Source: Deltaproteobacteria bacterium (GTDB lineage Bacteria > Desulfobacterota > DSM-4660 > Desulfatiglandales > B25-G16). From it: a stretch of DNA of 35,033 nt. The position numbers were made by a program, and so were the translations under genes. The first letter of the stretch is position 1. Every line of letters begins with the position of its first letter. Below, in pieces: positions 1-6,858 of the stretch. The notes under the pieces were generated by a model, which saw only the letters and a program-made list of their open reading frames with translations, had not been told where the DNA came from and searched no databases. Location: the NCBI GenBank assembly GCA_019310725.1, contig JAFDDT010000008.1, forward strand, positions 1 through 35,033. The letters are read 5' to 3'.

Positions 1-1
1 G

Positions 2-370
2 CACGGCCACATCATAGTGAAACCTAAGGCTATTGATTTCTAAGCTTCTTGCAGGGTATGGGTATCTTTTTTTTTGGATTATGCCCCACATAGTTTAGAT
101 GAGTGGGCCCGCCCGCCTCGCCTTGCTTGTAGGGCGGGCAGGCGTTTCAAAATGGTTTATATAGATGGAGCCTATAGATTCTAAGGCTTATGGCTCAATA
201 AACCACTTTGAATCAACCCAGTAAGGGGCCATGTCATAGGCCTGCCCTGGCGCGACACGATCGGAATATACAACCGTGTTTACTGCTTATGCATGGATTG
301 CTTTTTATAACCGCAACCTAGCATACCAGGTCTGGGCCAGGGGCATAACCAAAAAAAGGGCATTATCCTG
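2..370 (+). mobile_element. MITE-like repeat, copy 1 (interrupted)
   Basis: This stretch matches, in the opposite orientation, the 250-bp element at 21780..22029. Shared parts include the outer end (2..52), the long terminal arm (53..86), the central segment around 143..236 and the far end (about 343..370, ending TTATCCTG). Two extra segments interrupt it: a GC-rich hairpin of about 34 bp at 109..142, and about 100 bp at 241..342 absent from the other copy. Part of the far terminal arm is deleted. No open reading frame is seen, so it would be non-autonomous. The left flank is outside the window, so a target duplication cannot be checked. Confidence 0.7.
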
Positions 371-688
371 CTCCTTTCTGCTTGACTGATCTTCAGTGCA
401 TGAGATATGTGGTATCGGAAAAGGAGTGGGCTTCGCCCGGAGTGAAACACTGACTTGCCTGGCGTGGGGCGCCATGTATTCTAATAAGCCTGCCAGGTCT
501 AGAGTGTGAGCTATGTGGTTGGAAAAGAAAATCGGGCTTATGGGCCAGGGGAGCGTGGAATGCTGGTATCATGGGTTAGAGGGGGAAGAATGTGTTCCGT
601 CATGCCGTATTAGTTTTCAGCAAAAGAACTTTGTTTTCAATGGCTCGTAAGGATTGCGAGATGTTGCATTATTAAGGGGGATATCATA
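371..688. other. Intergenic region upstream of ndk, with diverged direct repeats
   Basis: No convincing gene is visible. Two related segments at about 396..435 and 504..541 share a GAG-TATGTGGT-GGAAAAG-GGGCTT pattern. There are small inverted repeats at 458..500 (GCCTGGC against GCCAGG). The last 20 bases carry the ribosome binding site of ndk (AAGGGGG). The rest may be decayed repeat sequence or an untranslated leader. Confidence 0.4.
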
Positions 689-1108
689 ATGGAAAGAACA
701 TTGGCTATTATTAAACCAGACGGAGTGAAGAGAGGTCTTATAGGAGAGATAATTAGCCGATTGGAAAGAGAGGGTCTCATCATTGTGGCTCTCAAGATGA
801 TCTGGATGACAAAGGAGCAGGCCAAGGGTTTTTATAAGGTCCATGCAGGTAAGCCATTTTATGAGAGTGTCACAGACTTTATGTCTTCCGGTCCATGTGT
901 GGTTATGGTTTTGGAGGCCAAAAGGGCTATTGATGCCTACAGGAAATTAATGGGGGCTACCGATTATAAGGAGGCCGCTGAAGGCACTCTTAGGCGTGAT
1001 TATGCAACCAATATCGAAAAAAATGTTGTACATGGCTCGGATAGCCCCCAGAGTGCTGCATTTGAGGTAGCTTACTTTTTTAGTGAATTAGAGATCCTGA
1101 AAAGATAA
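689..1108 (+). CDS. ndk: Nucleoside diphosphate kinase
   Basis: Transfers the gamma phosphate from ATP to nucleoside diphosphates through a phosphohistidine, balancing cytoplasmic NTP pools. The 139-residue length is normal for the family. The N-terminus MERTLAIIKPDGVKRG is the typical first strand and nucleotide-binding start. The active-site histidine is His115 in the NVVHGSDSP motif, and Arg/Thr/Asn residues of the nucleotide pocket are in their usual order. An AAGGGGG ribosome binding site sits nine bases before the ATG. It stands alone on the plus strand, facing the convergent small membrane-protein gene about 40 bases downstream. There is no clear hairpin terminator in that gap. Confidence 0.97.
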   Translation: MERTLAIIKPDGVKRGLIGEIISRLEREGLIIVALKMIWMTKEQAKGFYKVHAGKPFYESVTDFMSSGPCVVMVLEAKRAIDAYRKLMGATDYKEAAEGTLRRDYATNIEKNVVHGSDSPQSAAFEVAYFFSELEILKR

Positions 1109-1151
1109 CACCCAAAACAGGTTGTCTTCTTATCCTTACCAGAGAGTCACA

Positions 1152-1418
1152 TTATTCCTCTTTCTTGAGTTCCTCTACCTCCTTCTTGAGGCTTTTTACC
1201 TCTTCCTTAAGCTCACTGGTATCTGGTTCTTCTTCGAGTTTCTCTTCACTTTTCTTGTCTTTCCATTCTTCGATGCCAAGATAGGTGGCTAAGGCACCAC
1301 CTAAGATAAGCAAGACTGGTATCCCAGCAGCCAGGGCTTTAATGAAATATGCCCACCAAATAATAATACCAATTATCCCCAATATGAGAGCAACTACACC
1401 ACCAACTAACGCCGCCAT
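1152..1418 (-). CDS. Small membrane protein with C-terminal coiled coil
   Basis: An 88-residue protein I cannot assign to a named family. Residues 1-25 and about 30-50 form two hydrophobic, glycine-rich membrane helices, with a WWAYFIKA turn between them. Residues 52-88 are highly charged Lys/Glu and contain heptad-like repeats (LKEEVKSLKKEVEELKK), which predicts a coiled coil, probably on one face of the inner membrane. A perfect AGGAGG ribosome binding site lies a few bases before the ATG, which argues strongly that it is real despite its size. It converges with ndk. It may anchor or multimerise a partner, but no partner is evident nearby. Confidence 0.75.
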   Translation of the reverse strand: MAALVGGVVALILGIIGIIIWWAYFIKALAAGIPVLLILGGALATYLGIEEWKDKKSEEKLEEEPDTSELKEEVKSLKKEVEELKKEE

Positions 1419-1649
1419 TTTTTCCTCCTTATGTTTCTGGTTGTATTGGTGAAATTTTGTTCCCTTTTAACACAACAAGAATTGTCATTCAAGAACTTAA
1501 TTTCATTTTTGAACCCTTTTTATGCCGATCAAAAGAGGATTGAACATACCTATGCATTTATTCCCAAAGCCATGTGCTGTGGACAGTGCTCTCAAGATAG
1601 CAAGACCACCATATTTTCTTTGACAAAATAAGCTGGATCAGATAAGAAG

Positions 1650-1859
1650 ATGTACCGTTTCCAAAAGGAGGCCTTGCGATTTAAGGCTGACCAGATATTG
1701 GCGTGTACGCAGGATCTCTCAACGTTATATCTAGTAGAGCGTTTGCTTGGTAACTGCGTATTTTACCACAAAGAAGAATGTCAAATAGGCAATTTCAAGG
1801 TTCAAGTCGTGCCAGACAACCAATGTCAAAACAGAAAGTTAGATTCGAGAAACTGCTGA
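1650..1859 (+). CDS. Possible small Cys-containing hypothetical protein
   Basis: A 69-residue open frame with a protein-like composition. It has an amphipathic N-terminal half (residues 1-35, rich in Leu, Lys, Glu) and a C-terminal half with spaced Cys/His (C36, H40, C44, C58, C69). The ATG is preceded only by a weak AAGAAG. No family is recognised. The region upstream (1419..1649) shows nothing beyond an unconvincing short frame. It could be a real small protein or a chance frame in a decayed intergenic region. Confidence 0.35.
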   Translation: MYRFQKEALRFKADQILACTQDLSTLYLVERLLGNCVFYHKEECQIGNFKVQVVPDNQCQNRKLDSRNC

Positions 1860-2110
1860 ATATGGGAAGAAATTTTGAAATTTAGTCATTTGGATTTGAT
1901 TTGACATTCGGATTTTAGTGTTTGGTATTTTATTCGCCTTCGCCAGAATACCCTGCAGCTTGCTGCAGGGATGATCGGCCTTCGCTAAAAGCTTCGTGAC
2001 GACTGAAGATGGCGGGGCGAACGCGCCGAAGCTCGAATAGCGAAGGCGGGTTGGCTTCGGCGAATTCCGATTTGATACCCCGCAGTTTGCTGCGGGGAGC
2101 TTCATTGAAG
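1860..2110. repeat. REP-like paired hairpins and nested inverted repeats
   Basis: Two 20-base palindromes have the same design, an 8-bp stem and a 4-base loop: CCCTGCAG-CTTG-CTGCAGGG at 1951..1970 and CCCCGCAG-TTTG-CTGCGGGG at 2078..2097. Between them is a second inverted pair, GCCTTCGCTA at 1978..1987 and TAGCGAAGGC at 2038..2047. The stretch 1860..1935 is AT-rich and repetitive (ATTTGG/ATTCGG units). This resembles repetitive extragenic palindromes. No transposase gene of the RAYT type is in the window. Confidence 0.6.
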
Positions 2111-2206
2111 TTTTCTATTTTAGAGCTATTTGCGGAACGGATTACTAGATTCTCAAATGGGGTTTACCCTGTTATAAGGACCAAATATCTCATATTGAGG
2201 GCACTC

Positions 2207-2458
2207 ATGGATAGTGTTAAAGACTATTTTTTGTGTGACGAATGTAAGAATAGAGATTTTGTTCGAATCTACAATTTTTCTGTGCGTTTCCGATCGGTGA
2301 ATTTTTCCGATGATCTAATGTATGATGAGGTCGTAGAGGAGAGATATCAGTGCACACGGTGCCAGAAAATCTTTTCCAAACTCAAGATAGATACAAGGTT
2401 GAGGAAGATGATAGACAAGAAGCGCGAATCGGTGGTTGCAACCACGGAGCGGGACTAG
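2207..2458 (+). CDS. Small zinc-ribbon-like protein
   Basis: An 83-residue protein with two CxxC knuckles (C10/C13 in CDEC and C49/C52 in CTRC), the layout of a single four-cysteine zinc ribbon. Between them lies a beta-rich segment, and a basic helix closes the protein (TRLRKMIDKKRES). The frame stays open upstream to 2009, but that part lies in the REP-like repeat. The ATG at 2207 has a GAGGG ribosome binding site six bases before it, so this start is chosen. It could be a nucleic-acid-binding or protein-interaction module. The specific function is unknown. It converges with the FHA gene on the other strand. Confidence 0.7.
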   Translation: MDSVKDYFLCDECKNRDFVRIYNFSVRFRSVNFSDDLMYDEVVEERYQCTRCQKIFSKLKIDTRLRKMIDKKRESVVATTERD

Positions 2459-2485
2459 CCTTGCGTAATTTCCATCTTTGTTACC

Positions 2486-3205
2486 CTATTTTTCGTCTCC
2501 ACTGCCCTGTGTATAAAACTGAAACTTGTATGACCCTATTTCGATTGTGTCAAAATCATTGAGGATTTGACTCTCTCGTATTACCTGATTATTTACTTTT
2601 ACCTTTGTCCCGCCCGTTGGCGTAATGGCGTAGCCGTTTGGTCTTCGGCTAATAGTAGCCGCAGTAGTGGCCATGAACAAACCGCCGAGTCTTATTTCCG
2701 AGGTTTCCGCTTTGCCGATCTTGGTGAGCTTTTTGCTGAGCTCAATTTCACCTTGATCGGAACCGTCAATAAAGCTTACAACACCAAGTTTTTGTTTTGC
2801 ACCGGTCAAATCAATGCCCTTTCTCCCAGCCTGTTTCGCCAGCAGTTCCTTCTGTCTGGCAGTGTCAAGGACCATCGTCTCATCGAGCTCTCCTTCTCTG
2901 GCCTTGGCCTGTTCAGACTTGGACAGAGCAAAGAATAAAAGGTGCTTACCAATGGTTATTTTGTCCTTGTGTCGTAATCTATAAGAAACTATTTTCTTAT
3001 CATTAACAAAGGTTCCGTTGGTACTCTGTAAATCGGTTAGGATATAGGTGTCCCCAGCCCTATCTATCCTGGCATGATATCCGGACACAGCGAGATTATC
3101 GATTACAATGTCATTTTCGTCAGTCCGCCCGATAGTCATATTCTCCTTGATGAAAGGATAATCTTTGATCACTTGTTTATTGAATACCAAAATAACCCGT
3201 GCCAT
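2486..3205 (-). CDS. Twin FHA-domain protein
   Basis: A 239-residue cytoplasmic protein. The first FHA domain (about residues 1-95) has the phosphothreonine-binding signature: G26-R27, S41-x-x-H44 and the TNG loop at 62-64. The second (about 140-235) keeps the fold pattern (KIGKAETSEIRL, then NNQVI) but has lost the canonical SxxH and NG residues, so it may be structural. The linker holds DETMVLD (Thr110 with Leu at +3), a plausible phosphothreonine target of an FHA domain. That would permit a self-binding switch like the one known for GarA-type proteins; this is inference. It is last in a minus-strand run after the PP2C and receptor-kinase genes, pointing to a role as phosphorylation reader. 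Confidence 0.88.
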   Translation of the reverse strand: MARVILVFNKQVIKDYPFIKENMTIGRTDENDIVIDNLAVSGYHARIDRAGDTYILTDLQSTNGTFVNDKKIVSYRLRHKDKITIGKHLLFFALSKSEQAKAREGELDETMVLDTARQKELLAKQAGRKGIDLTGAKQKLGVVSFIDGSDQGEIELSKKLTKIGKAETSEIRLGGLFMATTAATISRRPNGYAITPTGGTKVKVNNQVIRESQILNDFDTIEIGSYKFQFYTQGSGDEK

Positions 3206-3264
3206 AACGACTGCCCCTTATTTTAGTTGATAGGAAAAGAACACAAATCCCTCACGATTGTTTG

Positions 3265-4083
3265 TTATTTAGAGCGAGACCAGAATTTTTTAACTATTCC
3301 CTGGTTTTCTTGTTCTAGGTTGTGCACAAATACCAGCGAGGCAGTAACATTGTCGTTACCACCCATACCGTTAGCCTTAACGATGAGTTGCCGACACAGG
3401 TGCTCAGGGTCTTCCCCGTTTTGCACGATTTCAAATATCTCCTGATCTGATACAAGGTCGGTTAAGCCATCGGTGCAGAGGAGAAAGCGGTCATTATTCC
3501 TGGGCTCGATTTCAAAAACGTCTACATCAACGGTATCAGATGACCCAAGATTCCTCGTTAGTATATGTCTCAAGGGAGAAACTTCTGCTTCTTCCTCAGA
3601 TATGAGCCCCATTTCCAACTGTTCAGTTACCATATTGTGCTCTTTGGAAAGAGGTTCAATCGTATTTGCCCGTATAAGATAGAGCCTGCTGTCCCCTACG
3701 TTGGCTGCAATTGCAACAGAGGGCATTATGGACAGAGCTACAATTGTTGTTCCCATTCCCTTGTATTCAGAATAAACCTTGGACAACTCGTATATTACCC
3801 TGTTTGCTAATTTTATGCCACTGAGTATGTAATTAGCTCTTTTACTCAAGGTGCTATCGGGATAGTCGAATAGCTCATCATCAGGGACTTGCTGGGCTAT
3901 CCATCGGTTGACGTTCTTGTTGATTACCTCTACAGCAACCTTACTGGCAACCTCTCCAGCGAGATGGCCTCCCATACCATCGGCAACTATATAGAGACCA
4001 AGAGCATTATCTATGGAGAAGTAGTCTTCGTTGCTTTCCCTCTTCAGGCCCACATCAGTAATGCCAGCAGCTTTCAGTTCCAA
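3265..4083 (-). CDS. PP2C-family protein phosphatase (first copy)
   Basis: A 272-residue metal-dependent Ser/Thr phosphatase of the bacterial Stp/PrpC type. The metal-binding motifs are intact: RESNED at 15-20, DGMGGH at 35-40, GDSRLY at 130-135, CTDGLTD with Asp205, and GGNDN at 241-245. It is probably cytoplasmic, since there is no membrane segment. The start is TTG, eight bases after AAAGGAAA. The stop of the kinase gene is only 18 bases upstream, so the two are almost certainly co-transcribed. It should reverse phosphorylation by that kinase and reset the FHA reader downstream, the usual kinase/phosphatase pairing. Confidence 0.95.
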   Translation of the reverse strand: MELKAAGITDVGLKRESNEDYFSIDNALGLYIVADGMGGHLAGEVASKVAVEVINKNVNRWIAQQVPDDELFDYPDSTLSKRANYILSGIKLANRVIYELSKVYSEYKGMGTTIVALSIMPSVAIAANVGDSRLYLIRANTIEPLSKEHNMVTEQLEMGLISEEEAEVSPLRHILTRNLGSSDTVDVDVFEIEPRNNDRFLLCTDGLTDLVSDQEIFEIVQNGEDPEHLCRQLIVKANGMGGNDNVTASLVFVHNLEQENQGIVKKFWSRSK

Positions 4084-4101
4084 TATATTTCCTTTGTTCT
4101 G

Positions 4102-6636
4102 TTAGGTATTATTTTGTTTCTGTTTCTGGGCTCTCAGGGCATCGATTTTATCAGCCAGCATTCTTAAATACCCGACAAGATCCGTAGCGTGCTGGAATCT
4201 GTGATCTGGGTTTTTGGCCAGGGTTTTATCAATAATCTGTTCGCAGGGCTTTATAACCCGAGGGTTTATCTTGCTCGGTGAGGGATGCCGCTGCTGGGTG
4301 ATCTGGTAGAAGAGGTTGTTAAGATTCTCTCCCTTGAATGGCAATTCCCCGGTCACCAACTGGAAGAAAACGACACCAAGTGAGAAGATATCCGATCGCG
4401 CGTCTACCTGCCGACCGATTATCTGTTCCGGTGACATATAGTTCGGGGTCCCAAGGATTATCCCGGTTCTGGTTTTTGAAGCAGAGATAGACTTCGCTAT
4501 TCCAAAATCTGTAACCTTGGTCTTACCGTTTCTTAAAAGCATAATGTTTCCGGGCTTTATGTCTCTGTGGATTACGCCATTGTTGTGTGCATACTCTAAG
4601 GCATCGGCCGTTTCAGCAACAATGTCAAGTACTCTTCTTAAAGGAAGCAGGGATCCTTTGTTGCAATATTCTTCAAGGCTATCGCCCTCCAGAAATTCCA
4701 TGGCCATGTATGTAAGATCATAGTCTTCACCAACATCGTATATGGAAACGATGCCGGGGTGGGAGAGTTTCCCCGCGAGCTCGGCCTCGGTGAAAAAGCG
4801 CTCTTTGATATCTTGTACCTTATCAGGCTCGAATTCATCGGAAAAACGAATGGTCTTTATAGCCAGGAGGCGATTGATCTTAGGGTCTCTCCCCTTATAA
4901 ACTGTACCCATAGCACCCTGACCCAGTTCCATGAGTATCTCATACCTTCCAACAGTAGGCTTAACCTCCAGGTCATCGGCGACAACTATTCGTTCCTCTT
5001 TTTTTCCTTGATGGGCACTAAGTGGTAAGGAACTGAGTACCTTTTTTAAGGTTGGTATTCTTTCATTCAGATCTCTAAAGCCGGTATCTTCCTTATTAAT
5101 GTATTCGTATATCGAAATGGCCTTGTTCATCATTCTCTTGCGTTCGTAATCGAGCCCGAGGTTGTAAATGATATCCCTCATCTCGTCATCAAGGGGGCAT
5201 TTTCTGAATTTTTCAAAGGCCAAATCAAGCAGACCTTGGCTTTGCAAACTAATTCCCAGCATGCGGTTTGTTTCTATAGCATCTTTTGAGACACTCACCT
5301 TGGGCATGAATAGAAAATCTTTTACCAGTATGCTGCCATAGATCGCTGCCAGGGCCAGGATAATATAAATGGTTTTAAACCATATATCAAATCCTATAAA
5401 GAATGTGGCGCTGGTTAGAAAGGTAAGGAAGACCAATCCGAATGTCAGTCCAGTTCGGTCAAGATAGCTGAAACGTGATTGAAAAAATGACGATGCTAGT
5501 CCCAGCAGCAGCAAGATTAGGGCCTCTAAATATATCATGGTGCTTGAGCGTTTCAAAAACCGTCCGTGCAAGAGTCCCTCAACAACATTGGCCATGAACT
5601 CTACCCGCGGCATGTTATGGTCTACCGGTGTGTCAACAGGAAAAACTTCCTGGTCTGCGGTAAAGCCAATGAGCACAATCTTGCCGTCAAACACTGAGGG
5701 AACCTTTTTTACCTTCAGAATATCTACAAAGGAGTAGTAAGGAAAGGATCTTTTGCCACCTTTGAACTTGATAAACATTTCCCCCCTGTTGATAGGAATG
5801 ACTTTTTTCCCGAGTTTAACCCCACTACCATTAATGATAACCTGCGCTGGATGCTTATTGAGATAATCAAGGGCAAGGGACAGGGGCATGGAAGGTATGA
5901 TAATTCCTCTAAAATTGATAAAGGGTATATGAACCCGGCCCTTTGTTATTTTGTTGTGATAGACATTTATATGTCCAAGACTGCGACCACTTTTTGAGAG
6001 TTCATCAAAAGGGGTAATTACTTGTTTGGCAGATATCTGGTTTTCACTGCTAATCCTGTCTTTTCTTAAGATATCTGTAGCAGAGAATGATTCAGGAGGA
6101 ACAGGCAACTCGGTTTCGTACTTGCCAAATTCGCCAACAACCGGAAGCACTGTATTCCCAGAGGCTTCCACAGCTTGAGACAGGGCTCTATCATTATCCA
6201 GGCGTTTTTCAATCTCCTTCAACTCATCGAGTATCCAACTATATTGCTCTCCTCGATTCTGGAGTTCTTCTCGCTCCAGGATTTTGCTGTATAGGCTTTC
6301 TATCTCCTTGATGCTCGCATTCTGTTCTTTTTGGCTAAAGACTATATCAAGGCCGATCAATTTCGCGCGATTATTCTTGAGGATTGTTATCATGTCAGCA
6401 ATGATATGCCTGGGCCACGGCCACTCACCAAGCTTACGTATACTCTTATCGTCAATATCCACTATGGCCACTTTGCTCTCTCCCGGGTTTCGTGGTGTAT
6501 CAAGCCTCATCTCGATCTCGTAAACTACTTTTTCAAGGGATTCGAAGGGAGAGAACTGGGCAAAGGAGAGGTAGCCAAAGATGGCAACAACAATGGCCCC
6601 GATAAGTAGATTTGTCTTCTGATCAGTTTCTTTCAT
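4102..6636 (-). CDS. CHASE2-domain transmembrane Ser/Thr protein kinase
   Basis: An 844-residue receptor kinase. One membrane helix near 9-27 is followed by a large extracytoplasmic CHASE2 sensor (about 30-360, with VAIVDIDDKSIRKLGEWPWP and VLIGFTA signatures). Three more helices follow (about 367-440). A helical linker (about 455-540) could be TPR-like. The C-terminal kinase domain spans about 565-830. Kinase motifs are complete: GQGAMGTVYKG, Lys594, HRDIKPGN with Asp692, DFG at 710-712, and an activation loop with several Ser/Thr before SPEQ. It should be active and is likely to autophosphorylate. It is first in the minus-strand operon with the PP2C and FHA genes and diverges from the PilB-type gene. 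The ligand is unknown. Confidence 0.95.
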   Translation of the reverse strand: MKETDQKTNLLIGAIVVAIFGYLSFAQFSPFESLEKVVYEIEMRLDTPRNPGESKVAIVDIDDKSIRKLGEWPWPRHIIADMITILKNNRAKLIGLDIVFSQKEQNASIKEIESLYSKILEREELQNRGEQYSWILDELKEIEKRLDNDRALSQAVEASGNTVLPVVGEFGKYETELPVPPESFSATDILRKDRISSENQISAKQVITPFDELSKSGRSLGHINVYHNKITKGRVHIPFINFRGIIIPSMPLSLALDYLNKHPAQVIINGSGVKLGKKVIPINRGEMFIKFKGGKRSFPYYSFVDILKVKKVPSVFDGKIVLIGFTADQEVFPVDTPVDHNMPRVEFMANVVEGLLHGRFLKRSSTMIYLEALILLLLGLASSFFQSRFSYLDRTGLTFGLVFLTFLTSATFFIGFDIWFKTIYIILALAAIYGSILVKDFLFMPKVSVSKDAIETNRMLGISLQSQGLLDLAFEKFRKCPLDDEMRDIIYNLGLDYERKRMMNKAISIYEYINKEDTGFRDLNERIPTLKKVLSSLPLSAHQGKKEERIVVADDLEVKPTVGRYEILMELGQGAMGTVYKGRDPKINRLLAIKTIRFSDEFEPDKVQDIKERFFTEAELAGKLSHPGIVSIYDVGEDYDLTYMAMEFLEGDSLEEYCNKGSLLPLRRVLDIVAETADALEYAHNNGVIHRDIKPGNIMLLRNGKTKVTDFGIAKSISASKTRTGIILGTPNYMSPEQIIGRQVDARSDIFSLGVVFFQLVTGELPFKGENLNNLFYQITQQRHPSPSKINPRVIKPCEQIIDKTLAKNPDHRFQHATDLVGYLRMLADKIDALRAQKQKQNNT

Positions 6637-6858
6637 GGACGTAAACGTTAGCCTTGCTTGATATTTCTAATTAATCGCAGCTCATATTAATTTTTTTCGG
6701 CAACTTGCCGATGAACTCTATATATAAGCGTACCCAAAAAAATACTTGAAATCTATAACAAATTAATACCCTTATGTCAAAGAAAAGCCGGTGGTCTGTA
6801 TTGTTAAATATAGAATAGTCATATTGAGTTGAAAACATGTGCAAATGGTGATATTAAG
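6637..6858. promoter_or_regulatory. Divergent intergenic region between receptor kinase and PilB-type ATPase
   Basis: About 220 AT-rich bases between two divergently read genes, so promoters for both should lie here. I see TATAGAAT-like and TTAAAT-like tracts near 6805-6815 but no clear pair of -35/-10 boxes. The kinase gene's ATG at 6636 has no strong ribosome binding site. A GGTGAT at 6847..6852, six bases before the ATG at 6859, matches the 16S tail. It favours that ATG over the in-frame TTG at 6829. Confidence 0.4.

Noticed and set aside
1431-1631. 66-residue plus-strand frame next to the small membrane protein
   Set aside because: No ribosome binding site; it begins within the leader of the opposite gene and has no protein-like pattern.
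2009-2206. N-terminal extension of the small zinc-ribbon protein
   Set aside because: It is the translation of the REP-like repeat region; the ATG at 2207 has its own ribosome binding site.
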